Assembly: GCF_042653205.1 (NCBI RefSeq)
Contig: NZ_JBHSHY010000008.1
Coordinates: 62,001 to 126,000, forward strand
Origin: Paenibacillus_Z sp042653205
GTDB lineage: Bacteria; Bacillota; Bacilli; Paenibacillales; Paenibacillaceae
DNA: 64,000 nt
Direction of reading: 5' to 3'
The notes under the pieces are model-generated. The model worked only from the letters and a program-made list of their open reading frames with translations. It was not told the DNA's origin and ran no database searches. Positions within the stretch are counted from its first letter, which is position 1, and each line of letters opens with the position of its first letter. The translations under genes and the position numbers were made by a program. Below are positions 24,618 to 34,187 of this stretch, one piece after another.

Positions 24618-27600
24618 ATGACGAAACCGACAATCAAAGAAGAGCTAGGGAAGCGCATTCTCATCTTGGACGGTGCCATGGGAACGATGATTCAGCAGCG
24701 CGACCTCGGTCCGGATGACTTTGGCGGCGACGAGCTGGAGGGCTGCAACGAGATGCTCGTGCTGACCCGTCCGGACGTCATCCGCGACATACATGAGGAA
24801 TATTTGGCCGCGGGCGCGGATATTCTCGAAACGAATACGTTCGGCGCGACGAGCGTCGTGCTGGCGGAATACGACATCCCGGAGAAAGCCAGGGAGATCA
24901 ACCTGGCGGCCGCGAAGCTGGCTCGCGACGCGGCGGATAAGTACTCCACGCCGGACAAGCCGCGGTTCGTGGCCGGCGCGCTCGGGCCGACGACGAAGAC
25001 GCTCTCCGTCACCGGCGGCGTGACGTTCGACGAGCTCGTCGACAGCTATTACGAACAGGCAATCGCGCTTATCGAAGGCGGCGTAGACGCGATGCTGCTG
25101 GAGACGTCTCAGGATACGCTGAACGTCAAAGCCGGCACGATCGGCATTCAGCGCGCCTTCGAGGCGGCAGGCAAGACGCTGCCGCTCATGATCTCGGGCA
25201 CGATCGAACCGATGGGCACGACGCTCGCGGGGCAGAACATCGAATCGTTCTACATTTCGCTCGAGCATATGAATCCGGTCTCGATCGGCCTCAACTGCGC
25301 CACGGGACCAGAGTTCATGCGCGACCATATCCGTTCGCTCGCGGGCATCGCCCGCACCGCGGTCAGCTGTTATCCGAACGCGGGCCTGCCGGACGAGAAC
25401 GGCAACTACCACGAGTCGCCGGCATCGCTCGCGAAGAAGATCGCCGATTTCGCCGAGAACGGCTGGCTGAACATCGCGGGCGGCTGCTGCGGCACGACCC
25501 CGGCGCATATCAAGGAGCTGGCCGAGACGCTCGCGAACTACGCGCCGCGCAGCCAATACGGCGACCACCCGCCGGCCGTATCCGGCATCGAGACGGTGTA
25601 TATCGAGGATGAGAACCGCCCGATCATGATCGGGGAACGGACGAACATTTCCGGCTCGCGGAAATTCAAACGCCTTATTAAAGAAGAGAAATTCGACGAG
25701 GCGTCGGAAATCGCCCGCGCCCAGGTCAAGGGCGGCGCGCAAGTCATCGACATCAACCTGCAGGACACGGACATCGACGAGGCTTACGCCGTAAAGCGGT
25801 TCCTGCCGGAGGTCGTCAAAAAAATCAAAGTGCCGCTCATGCTCGATTCCACGTACGACCATATCATCGAGCTTGGGCTCAAATATTCGCAGGGCAAGGC
25901 GATCATCAATTCCATCAACCTGGAGGACGGCGAGTCGAAGTTCGAGAAGATCCTGCCGCTCATCCACCGTTACGGGGCGGCGGTCGTCTGCATCCTGATC
26001 GACGAACGCGGCCAGGCGGTGTCGCGCGAAGCGAAGATGGAAGTGGCAACGCGCGCGTACGAGCTGCTGACGGAGAAGTACGGCATGCAGCCGGAAGACA
26101 TCATTTTCGACCCGAACATGTTCCCGGTCGGCTCCGGCGATCCGCAGTACATCGGCTCCGCCGTCGAGACGATCGAAGGGATCAAGATGATCAAAGCCAA
26201 GTACCCGCGCGCGAAGACGATTCTCGGCCTCAGCAACATTTCGTTCGGCTTGCCCGACGCCGGCCGCGAAGTGCTGAACTCGGTCTATCTCTACCACACG
26301 ACGAAGGCCGGCCTCGATTATGCGATCGTGAACACGGAGAAGCTGGAACGGTACGCGTCCATTCCGGAAGAGGAACGGCGCTTGGCGGAAGACCTGATCT
26401 ACAACACGAACGACGAGACGCTCGCCGCGTTCGTCGCCGCGTTCCGCGAGAAGAAAGTCGAGAAGAAGGAGAAGGTCTCCACCCTGACCCTCGAGGAGCG
26501 GCTCGCCTCGTATATCGTGGAGGGCACGAAGGAAGGACTTTTCCCGGACCTGGACGAAGCGCTCGGCAAGTACCCGCCGCTTGACATCATCAACGGCCCG
26601 CTCATGAAGGGCATGGAGGAAGTCGGACGGCTGTTCAACAACAACGAGCTGATCGTCGCAGAGGTGCTCCAGAGCGCCGAGGTGATGAAGGCGTCCGTTA
26701 CGTACCTCGAGCCGCATATGGAGAAGTCGGAATCCGCGGTCAAAGGCAAGATCATGCTCGCGACCGTCAAGGGCGACGTGCACGACATCGGCAAGAACCT
26801 GGTCGAGATCATCCTCTCGAACAACGGCTACAAGATCATTAACCTCGGCATCAAAGTACCGCCCGAGCAGCTCATTGAAGCATATCGCAGCCAGCCGGTC
26901 GACGCGATCGGCCTCTCCGGCTTGCTCGTCAAATCGGCGCAGCAGATGGTCGTGACGGCGCAGGATTTGCGGAATGCCGGCATCGACGCGCCGATTCTGG
27001 TCGGCGGCGCCGCGCTGACGCGGAAGTTCACGAAGACGAGGATCGGACCGGAATACGACGGTCTCGTCCTATACGCGAAGGACGCGATGGACGGCCTCGA
27101 TATCGCCAATAAACTGATGGATCCGGCGCATCGCCGCGCGTACGAGGAAGAAATGGCGGCGTTCAAGGCGTCCGGCGCGCTGGACGAAGCCGAGAAGAAG
27201 CCGCTGCCGGAACTGACCCGCGCGGTCCGCTCGAACATCTCGCCGGACGCGCCTGTATACATCCCGCCGGATACGGACCGTCACGTCCTTCGGAACGTGC
27301 CGATTCCGCACATCGTTCCGTACGTCAACATGCAGATGCTGCTCGGCCATCACCTGGGGCTGAAGGGCAACATCGACGCGCTGCTGAAGGAAGGCAACGA
27401 GAAAGCGGTCAGTTTGAAGGCAACGGTCGACGGTCTGCTTGAGGAAGCGGCGAAAGGCCAATTGCAGGCGCACGGCATGTACCGGTTCTTCCCCGCGCAG
27501 TCGGCGGGCAACGACATCATCATTTACGATCCGCAGCGGCCTGGCGTCGAGATCAAGCGGTTCACGTTCCCGCGTCAGCACGTGGAGCCGTACTTGTGCC

Positions 27601-28055
27601 TCGCAGACTTCTTGAAATCCGTGGACAGCGGCGTCATGGATTACGTCGGTTTCCTCGTGGTAACGGCGGGCGAAGGCGTGCGGGAGAAAGCGGGGGAGCT
27701 GAAGGACAACGGCGACTACCTGCGCTCCCACGCGCTGCAGGCGGTGGCGCTCGAGGTCGCGGAGGCGCTCGCCGAACGCGTGCATCATATGATGCGCGAT
27801 ACGTGGGGCTTCCCGGATCCGCCGGAGATGACTATGAAGCAGCGCCACGGGGCGCGGTACCAAGGCATCCGGGTCTCGTTCGGGTACCCGGCCTGTCCGA
27901 ACCTGGAGGACCAGGAACCGCTGTTCGAGCTCATGCATCCGGAGGACATCGGAGTCCGCTTGACGGAAGGCTTCATGATGGAGCCGGAAGCGTCGGTCTC
28001 CGCCATGGTGTTCGCGCATCCGGAAGCGCAGTATTTCAACGTCGAGAAAGCATAG
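24618..28055 (+). CDS. metH: Cobalamin-dependent methionine synthase
   Basis: Transfers a methyl group from methyltetrahydrofolate via cobalamin to homocysteine. The product is 1145 residues from ATG 24618, with GGAAGGGAAGTG upstream. Domains in order: homocysteine domain with zinc motif GGCCGTTP (near 290), pterin domain with GERTNISGSRKF and a TIM barrel (about 340-610), cap, cobalamin domain with DVHDIGKN (axial His near 721) and GLSGLLVKS, and the C-terminal SAM-dependent reactivation domain. The 232-base upstream gap holds no SAM or cobalamin riboswitch that I can recognise, only an inverted repeat GAACCTT/AAGGTTC at 24552-24581. Confidence 0.98.
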   Translation: MTKPTIKEELGKRILILDGAMGTMIQQRDLGPDDFGGDELEGCNEMLVLTRPDVIRDIHEEYLAAGADILETNTFGATSVVLAEYDIPEKAREINLAAAKLARDAADKYSTPDKPRFVAGALGPTTKTLSVTGGVTFDELVDSYYEQAIALIEGGVDAMLLETSQDTLNVKAGTIGIQRAFEAAGKTLPLMISGTIEPMGTTLAGQNIESFYISLEHMNPVSIGLNCATGPEFMRDHIRSLAGIARTAVSCYPNAGLPDENGNYHESPASLAKKIADFAENGWLNIAGGCCGTTPAHIKELAETLANYAPRSQYGDHPPAVSGIETVYIEDENRPIMIGERTNISGSRKFKRLIKEEKFDEASEIARAQVKGGAQVIDINLQDTDIDEAYAVKRFLPEVVKKIKVPLMLDSTYDHIIELGLKYSQGKAIINSINLEDGESKFEKILPLIHRYGAAVVCILIDERGQAVSREAKMEVATRAYELLTEKYGMQPEDIIFDPNMFPVGSGDPQYIGSAVETIEGIKMIKAKYPRAKTILGLSNISFGLPDAGREVLNSVYLYHTTKAGLDYAIVNTEKLERYASIPEEERRLAEDLIYNTNDETLAAFVAAFREKKVEKKEKVSTLTLEERLASYIVEGTKEGLFPDLDEALGKYPPLDIINGPLMKGMEEVGRLFNNNELIVAEVLQSAEVMKASVTYLEPHMEKSESAVKGKIMLATVKGDVHDIGKNLVEIILSNNGYKIINLGIKVPPEQLIEAYRSQPVDAIGLSGLLVKSAQQMVVTAQDLRNAGIDAPILVGGAALTRKFTKTRIGPEYDGLVLYAKDAMDGLDIANKLMDPAHRRAYEEEMAAFKASGALDEAEKKPLPELTRAVRSNISPDAPVYIPPDTDRHVLRNVPIPHIVPYVNMQMLLGHHLGLKGNIDALLKEGNEKAVSLKATVDGLLEEAAKGQLQAHGMYRFFPAQSAGNDIIIYDPQRPGVEIKRFTFPRQHVEPYLCLADFLKSVDSGVMDYVGFLVVTAGEGVREKAGELKDNGDYLRSHALQAVALEVAEALAERVHHMMRDTWGFPDPPEMTMKQRHGARYQGIRVSFGYPACPNLEDQEPLFELMHPEDIGVRLTEGFMMEPEASVSAMVFAHPEAQYFNVEKA

Positions 28056-28067
28056 CCGAGATCGGCC

Positions 28068-28113
28068 ACCCTCCGAAGCCTGGTATGAACCTTGCCCTTC
28101 GGAGGGTATTGTT
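28068..28113 (+). terminator. Terminator after metH
   Basis: ACCCTCCGAAG at 28068-28078 pairs perfectly with CTTCGGAGGGT at 28097-28107, followed by a short, interrupted T tract (ATTGTT). The weak tail lowers confidence in full termination. Confidence 0.65.
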
Positions 28114-28151
28114 ATAAGGATCGGGATTGCAAACGAAGTGGAGGGAACCGC

Positions 28152-29090
28152 TTGCAGCTAACGTTTCTAGGCACCAGCGCCGGCAGGCCGACAAGAACGC
28201 GCAACGTGACGTCGATCGCCCTGTCGCTGCCCGAGCCGCAGTGCGGCTTTTGGCTGTTCGACGCGGGCGAGGGCACGCAGCACCGGATGCTCGGCAGCCG
28301 GTTCAAGCTGAATAAATTGGAACGCATTTTCATGACGCATCTTCACGGCGACCATCTGTACGGGCTGCCCGGCCTGCTGAGCAGCCGAGGCTATTTCGAA
28401 GGGGCCGCGAAGCTGGATATCTTTGGTCCACCGGGGCTGAAGCGCTACCTGGACACCGTCTTCGAGCTGACTGGCGTGCACCTCGGCTACGAGCTGAACG
28501 TCGTCGAGATCGCCGAAGGCGTCGTGCTGGAGGACGATCGTTATCTCGTCGAAGCGGCGGCGCTGGAGCACCGGCTGCCGTGCTTCGGCTACCGGATCAC
28601 GGAGCGGCCGCAGCACGGGCCGCTCAACCTGAAGCGGCTGGCCGAGCTCGGTGTGCCGGCCGGACCGCTGTACGGCAAGCTGAAGCGCGGCGAGGACGTT
28701 ACGCTCGAATGCGGGATGACCGTAGCCGCTGCCGACGTTGTCGGCAAGCCGCATCCCGGCCGCGTCGTGACGATTCTCGGCGACACGCGCCCGTGCGACA
28801 ATGCGGTGCGGCTCGCGCGCGGCGCTGACCTGCTCGTGCACGAGGCGACGTTCGCCGTCGGTTTGGAGGAGAAGGCGGCGGCGTACGGGCATTCGACGTT
28901 CGGGCAGGCGGCCGAAACGGCCCGCGCCGCCGGCGCCAAGCGGCTCGTCGTGACGCATTTCAGCTCGCGCTACGACGACGAAGCCGTCGCGGAGCTGGCG
29001 AACGGCGTCAAGGCGATTTTCCCGGAGATCGAGCCGGCCGTCGAGATGGCGGACATCGTCATTGCGCGGCCCCCGCTTACAAATTCTTAA
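28152..29090 (+). CDS. rnz: Ribonuclease Z
   Basis: Endonuclease that removes 3' trailers from tRNA precursors. The product is 312 residues from TTG 28152, chosen because GGAGGG lies 6 bases upstream and the following residues QLTFLGTSAG match the family start. The beta-lactamase zinc motif is HLHGDH, with further ligands in LEHRLPCFGY, GDTRPC and VTHFSSRY. The exosite arm (about residues 150-190) is present. TTG initiation may hold expression down. Confidence 0.96.
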   Translation: MQLTFLGTSAGRPTRTRNVTSIALSLPEPQCGFWLFDAGEGTQHRMLGSRFKLNKLERIFMTHLHGDHLYGLPGLLSSRGYFEGAAKLDIFGPPGLKRYLDTVFELTGVHLGYELNVVEIAEGVVLEDDRYLVEAAALEHRLPCFGYRITERPQHGPLNLKRLAELGVPAGPLYGKLKRGEDVTLECGMTVAAADVVGKPHPGRVVTILGDTRPCDNAVRLARGADLLVHEATFAVGLEEKAAAYGHSTFGQAAETARAAGAKRLVVTHFSSRYDDEAVAELANGVKAIFPEIEPAVEMADIVIARPPLTNS

Positions 29091-29175
29091 TGAACCGCGA
29101 ACGTTCCCTTGACAGTCCGCTGGTAGGATGATGGCGAAGACCAGCGACCACCAGCAGACGAAGGGATGATGATGC

Positions 29176-30150
29176 ATGGATACCGGTAGTCATCTGTTGT
29201 TCGGCGTCACGCTTGCCGGCCTTGCCATGGCGGATCCAGCCGTGGCGGCCCATCCGGAGCTGCAGCACGCCGTGCTCGCGGCCGCGCTTCTGGGCAGCCA
29301 TGCCCCTGACTTCGATGCCGTGATGCGGCTGCGCGGTCCGTCCGCGTACATCCGGCATCACCGCGGCCTGACGCATTCGCTGCCAGCCCCGCTCGCGTGG
29401 GCGCCGCTGCTCGGCTTTCCGGCCGCTTGGCTGTTCGGCGCAGGGGAATGGAGCTGGACCGTCGTGCTCTGGACGCTGCTCGCGGTATGCTTCCACATCG
29501 TCCTGGATTTGTTCAACGCCTACGGCGTGCAATGCTTAAGGCCGATCAGGCGCAAATGGCTGCATCTCGACGCGCTTCCGCTGTTCGATCCGTATCTGTT
29601 CGGGGGGCACGCGGCTGCGGCGCTGCTGTTGCTGTCCGGCTATTCGTACGCCGTGCTCGCATGCATGCTCGTCTATGTGCTGACCGCCCTATATATGGCT
29701 TGGCGTCTCACCGTCAACCGCGTCGTGCTGAGCAAACTGACCGCGCATTACAGCATGGACGCGGCATGTATCACGTTGCTGCCGTCACTGCTTGGTACGT
29801 CTTGGCAGTACGTGGCCGACACGGGCGACGAATACGCGACCGGCTAGTTCCGGGGCGGCCGGGTGGATGATGCGGCACGGCTCGCGAAGGCGAAGCCGGA
29901 GAGCCTCGCAGAACCGGCGAAGGCGACGATGGCCGCGGCCGGCGTGCGGGCGTTCCATCACTTCGCCGAGCGCGTGCACGTGAAGGTGCAGGAGGTCGTC
30001 GACGGGTACCTCGTGACATGGAGCGACGTCCGCTTCTGGCATCAGCGCGGCATGCCGTTCAGTGCGGCCGTGACGCTCGACCGGAATATGAACGTGCTGA
30101 GCGAACGGATCGGCTGGAACAAGAAATCGTGGCAGCCGCCGTTCGTGTGA
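29176..30150 (+). pseudogene. YfhP-type membrane metal-dependent hydrolase interrupted by in-frame TAG
   Basis: The frame starting at ATG 29176 encodes 223 residues, then TAG at 29845-29847, and continues open in the same frame to TGA at 30150. The first part has several membrane segments and the DUF457 histidine/aspartate motifs (SHLLFG, SHAPDFD, HRGLTHS, HIVLDLFNAYG). The second part contains VTWSDVRFWHQRGMPF and ends GWNKKSWQPPFV, which I recognise as the normal C-terminus of YfhP-like proteins. Joined, the length (324) equals the usual family length of about 327. So one gene is split by a nonsense codon: a recent pseudogene, a sequencing error, or read-through. There is no frameshift. Confidence 0.85.
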
Positions 30151-30217
30151 CGCGCATCCTTATGCATCGCGCGATACGCTTGCGACAGTCCGCGGCAAGG
30201 CACCGGCATCATGCGGC

Positions 30218-30239
30218 GCCCGCTCCCGCGGGCTTTTTT
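30218..30239 (+). terminator. Terminator after the interrupted hydrolase gene
   Basis: GCCCGC at 30218-30223 and GCGGGC at 30228-30233 around TCCC, followed by six T. Confidence 0.85.
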
Positions 30240-30333
30240 GCGTTTGGCCCCGGAAACGGGAACGCGCCTGCCGAAGGGCATGCGAAATTACCGGTCGTTG
30301 GCCCGGGAATTCGCGTCCCGCCGCACTTCCTGC

Positions 30334-30362
30334 TGGTCAAGCGAACAGATATTCGCTAAAAT
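30334..30362 (+). promoter_or_regulatory. mrfA promoter with LexA-like box
   Basis: TGGTCA at 30334-30339, 17-base spacer, TAAAAT at 30357-30362. Inside the spacer CGAAC-AGAT-ATTCG at 30342-30355 differs from the LexA consensus at one position and is part of the longer palindrome AGCGAA-N6-TTCGCT. Confidence 0.5.
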
Positions 30363-30388
30363 GGAGCGTATAAAGAGGTGAACCGCAC

Positions 30389-32638
30389 ATGTTCAAACGA
30401 AAATCGCTGCCCGACCTGATCGAGCAGCTTCGCCATAATGAAAACGTCATCCACTGGCATGAAATCGAACCCCGGGAAGCCCGGCTGCGGCCGGTTCCAG
30501 ACCGCGTCGACGCGCGCATCCGCGACGCGCTGGCCAGGCGCGGCATCGAGTCGCTGTACACGCATCAGCATTCCGCCTTCGAGGCGGTGAACAAGGGGGA
30601 GAACATCGTCGCGGTCACGCCGACCGCCTCGGGGAAGACGATGTGCTACAACCTGCCGGTGCTGCAGGCGATCGCCGGAGATTCGTCAAGCCGCGCGCTG
30701 TATATCTTCCCGACCAAGGCGCTCGCTCAGGACCAGAAGAGCGAATTGAACGAGATCATCGCCGAGATGGGCATCGATATCAAGAGCTATACCTACGACG
30801 GCGACACGGCCCCGGCGATCCGTCAGGCCGTGCGCAAAGCCGGCCATATCGTCATCACGAATCCCGACATGCTGCATTCGGCGATCCTGCCGCATCATAC
30901 GAAGTGGGTCAGCTTGTTCGAAAATTTGAAATTCGTCGTCATCGACGAGCTGCACACGTACCGGGGCGTCTTCGGCAGTCACGTCGCCAACGTCATCCGC
31001 AGGCTGAAGCGCCTTTGCAAATTTTACGGCAGCGACCCCGTCTTCATCTGCACGTCGGCGACCATCGCGAACCCGAAGGAGCTCGCGGAACAGCTTACGG
31101 GCAATCCGATGAGGCTCATCGACGACAATGGCGCGCCCGGCGGGCGGAAGCACTTCGTCTTCTACAACCCGCCGATCGTGAACCAGCCGCTCAATATCCG
31201 CAAGAGCGCGACCGTCGAGGTCAACCAGCTGGCCCGCGAGTTTCTGCGGAACAAAATCCAGACGATCGTGTTCGCCCGCAGCCGGGTGCGCGTCGAGCTC
31301 ATCCTGAGCCATCTGCAGGAGCTGGTCAAGAACGAGCTGACCGCGAAATCGATTCGCGGATATCGCGGCGGCTACCTGCCGCAGCAGCGCCGAGAGATCG
31401 AACGCGGCTTGCGCGACGGCGAGATTCTGGGCGTCGTCAGCACGAACGCCCTGGAGCTCGGCGTCGATATCGGACAGCTGCAGGTGTGCGTGATGACCGG
31501 CTACCCCGGCAGCGTGGCGAGCACGTGGCAGCAGGCGGGCCGGGCCGGACGCCGCCACGGCGAGGCGCTCATCGTCATGGTGGCCGGCTCGACGCCGATC
31601 GACCAGTACATCGTGCACAACCCGGATTATTTCTTCGAGCGGACCCCGGAGCATGCCCGGATCAATCCGGAGAACCTGATGATTCTGGTGGACCATCTGA
31701 AATGCGCCGCGTACGAGCTGCCGTTCAAGGGCACGGAAGAATTCGGGCCGCTGGACGTGACGGACATCATGGAATATTTGACGGAGGAGCGGGTGCTTCA
31801 CCATAGGGGCGATACCTATTATTGGGCGAATCTGGCGTTCCCCGCGAGCGGCGTCAGCCTGCGTTCCGCCTCCCAGGAGAACGTCGTGATCGTCGACCAA
31901 TCCGTGACCGCGGACGTCAAAATCATCGGGGAAATGGACAAATTCAGCGCCATGACGCTGCTGCACGACGAAGCGATCTATTTGCACGAAGGGGTGCAGT
32001 ACCAGGTCGAGAAGCTGGATTGGGACCATAACAAGGCGTACGTGCGGGAAGTGGACGTCGAGTATTATACGGACGCCAACCTGGCGGTGCAGACGAAGGT
32101 GCTGGAGATCGACCGTACGGCGCAGCGCCCGCTCGGCGCCATTCACTACGGCGACGTCAGCGTCACGGCGCTCCCAACGCTGTTCAAGAAAATCCGCTTG
32201 TCCACCAACGAGAACATCGGCTGGGGGCCTATTCATCTCCCGGAGCAGGAGCTGCACACGAGCGCGACCTGGATCGAACTCAAGGACGTCGATCCGCAGC
32301 TCGGTACGAAGACGCTGGAGCAGCTGCTCCTCGGCATCGCGAACGTAATGAACCACATCGTGCCCGTACTGGCGATGTGCGACCGCAGCGACGTGCACGT
32401 CATCTCGCAGATCAAGGCGGACCATACCGGCCTGCCGACGATCTTCATCTATGATCATTACCCCGGCGGCATCGGGCTTGCCGACGGCATCTACAAGCGG
32501 TTCGACGAGGTGAAGGCGGCCGCGATCGACCTGATCCGCCGCTGCCCGTGCGATGACGGCTGTCCGTCGTGCATCGGTTCGGAGATCGAAGGCATGGACG
32601 CGAAGCCTAAGAGCCTGCTGGTACTGGAGGGGCTGTAA
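30389..32638 (+). CDS. mrfA: DEAH-type DNA helicase MrfA (YprA), DUF1998
   Basis: Helicase of the mitomycin repair pathway of B. subtilis, working with nuclease MrfB on drug adducts. The product is 749 residues from ATG 30389 (AGAGGTG upstream). Motif I PTASGKT is at 78-84, motif II IDELH, motif III TSATIANP, and motif VI QQAGRAGRR. The C-terminal DUF1998 region ends with the four-cysteine cluster in CPCDDGCPSC, required for MrfA function as I recall. It is followed by mrfB after 95 bases. A LexA-like box in the promoter suggests damage control, which would need testing. Confidence 0.93.
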   Translation: MFKRKSLPDLIEQLRHNENVIHWHEIEPREARLRPVPDRVDARIRDALARRGIESLYTHQHSAFEAVNKGENIVAVTPTASGKTMCYNLPVLQAIAGDSSSRALYIFPTKALAQDQKSELNEIIAEMGIDIKSYTYDGDTAPAIRQAVRKAGHIVITNPDMLHSAILPHHTKWVSLFENLKFVVIDELHTYRGVFGSHVANVIRRLKRLCKFYGSDPVFICTSATIANPKELAEQLTGNPMRLIDDNGAPGGRKHFVFYNPPIVNQPLNIRKSATVEVNQLAREFLRNKIQTIVFARSRVRVELILSHLQELVKNELTAKSIRGYRGGYLPQQRREIERGLRDGEILGVVSTNALELGVDIGQLQVCVMTGYPGSVASTWQQAGRAGRRHGEALIVMVAGSTPIDQYIVHNPDYFFERTPEHARINPENLMILVDHLKCAAYELPFKGTEEFGPLDVTDIMEYLTEERVLHHRGDTYYWANLAFPASGVSLRSASQENVVIVDQSVTADVKIIGEMDKFSAMTLLHDEAIYLHEGVQYQVEKLDWDHNKAYVREVDVEYYTDANLAVQTKVLEIDRTAQRPLGAIHYGDVSVTALPTLFKKIRLSTNENIGWGPIHLPEQELHTSATWIELKDVDPQLGTKTLEQLLLGIANVMNHIVPVLAMCDRSDVHVISQIKADHTGLPTIFIYDHYPGGIGLADGIYKRFDEVKAAAIDLIRRCPCDDGCPSCIGSEIEGMDAKPKSLLVLEGL

Positions 32639-32733
32639 ATGACCGAAATCAGATGCGATAAGCCGGGACGGCAAGGGCCTGGCGCCTGCGGGCGAATGCC
32701 CGTCGAATCGCAAACCAAGGCGGCCGTGCCGTC

Positions 32734-34182
32734 ATGAGCGGGCTGCGCGACAAGCTGCTGCGGATGAAGAGCGCCCAGACCGCGCAGGCGGAGCGGCTGG
32801 CGGGCATGCCGGAGCAGCCGCCGGCGGCCGCGCTTCGGCCGGAGGCGGCTGGCGTTGCGGCCGGCCTGCATGGCGGGGAAGCGGCCGAAAGCTGGGAAGC
32901 CGGCGAAGCCAATCCGCTTGCCGAAGGCTTGGCGGTCGCCGAAGGCATGGAGGCCGCAGGAAGCCCTGGCGGCGCTTCGCGCGACGCAGGCGCCGATCAG
33001 GCGGACGAGGAACTGCATCCGGCCTGGAGCGGGATGGGCGTCCGGTTCGTCAGCTCGACGGACGGCGAATTTCTCGTCCGGGAGTCCCGCTATCCGCTGT
33101 CGCACCGGCACGGCACGCACCGGCTGGACGAATGGCTCGGCGTCCAGGAAGCGATGTCGGCATTCGATGCGGGAGCCGGCGGCACGTACGCTTACAGGAA
33201 CGCGCTGTTCCTCGACCTCGAGACGACGGGCCTTGGCGTCGGCGCGGGCAATGTGCCGTTCATGGTCGGCCTGGCGTACGTGCAGGACGACGCGTTCGTC
33301 GTCGAGCAGATGCTGATCCGCCATCCCGCGGAGGAACGCGCGATGATCGGTTATTTGAGCGCCATGCTGCCGACGTTCACGCATCTCGTGACGTACAACG
33401 GCCGGACGTTCGACTGGCCCGTGCTGCACAACCGGTTTATTTTGCACGGCTACCGCGCGTTCAAATGGGAGCCGGTCCATATCGACTTGCTTCACCCGTC
33501 CCGCTCCGTCTGGCGCAACACGCTCGTTTCGTGCAAGCTGAGCCGCGTCGAGGAAGAGCGGCTTGGCATCAGCCGGGGGGACGATGTGCCCGGCTCGCTG
33601 GCGCCGGCGATCTATGTTCAATATTTGGCGGACGGGGACCCGGAGCCGCTGCAGGGCGTCTTCGCGCATAACGAGACCGACATGCTGTCGCTCGCGGCGC
33701 TGGCGATCCGCTTCGGCCATTTTCTCGCGGGCGGGGTCGGCACGCGCGTCGAGGTTCCGGCGGAAGCCGAGGAGCTGCTCCGCACGGGCTTGTGGCTGGA
33801 ACGGATGGGCAAGGCGGAGTTAGCCGAGCCGCTGTACGCCCGGTTCGCGGAGCATCCGCGTCCGTCCTACCGGAGCCTGTGCCTGCTGGCGGAACGCGAC
33901 AAGAAATGTGGAAATTGGACACGCGCTGTGGTATTGTGGCAGAAGGCTGTCCGCATGTCCGGGGAAGCGGTGCTGCCGGACTATGAGGCGCATATCGAGC
34001 TTGCGATGTATTACGAGCATAGAACGAAAGAATTCGGGCGCGCGCTGCTGCTGGCGGAGCAGGCGCTCGAGCTGGCGGCCGGCCGCCGTGCGGGACCGCG
34101 GGCGCGCGGCCGGCGGCAAGGCGAGCTGGACCTGATCCGCAAGCGGATCGACCGTCTGCGCTTGAAACGATCGAAGGGGTGA
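32734..34182 (+). CDS. mrfB: 3'-5' exonuclease MrfB (YprB), RNase H-like fold
   Basis: Nuclease partner of MrfA. The product is 482 residues from ATG 32734; the ribosome site is weak (AAGG 14 bases before), which suggests coupling to mrfA or low expression. The N-terminal 95 residues are Ala/Gly/Glu-rich and look disordered. The exonuclease domain has motif I DLETTGL (Asp161, Glu163), motif II NGRTFDWP, and a final HNETDMLSL that supplies His and Asp (DEDDh type). The C-terminal third is helical with TPR-like repeats. The stop overlaps the region of the next start. Confidence 0.92.
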   Translation: MSGLRDKLLRMKSAQTAQAERLAGMPEQPPAAALRPEAAGVAAGLHGGEAAESWEAGEANPLAEGLAVAEGMEAAGSPGGASRDAGADQADEELHPAWSGMGVRFVSSTDGEFLVRESRYPLSHRHGTHRLDEWLGVQEAMSAFDAGAGGTYAYRNALFLDLETTGLGVGAGNVPFMVGLAYVQDDAFVVEQMLIRHPAEERAMIGYLSAMLPTFTHLVTYNGRTFDWPVLHNRFILHGYRAFKWEPVHIDLLHPSRSVWRNTLVSCKLSRVEEERLGISRGDDVPGSLAPAIYVQYLADGDPEPLQGVFAHNETDMLSLAALAIRFGHFLAGGVGTRVEVPAEAEELLRTGLWLERMGKAELAEPLYARFAEHPRPSYRSLCLLAERDKKCGNWTRAVVLWQKAVRMSGEAVLPDYEAHIELAMYYEHRTKEFGRALLLAEQALELAAGRRAGPRARGRRQGELDLIRKRIDRLRLKRSKG

Positions 34183-34187
34183 ACGAC

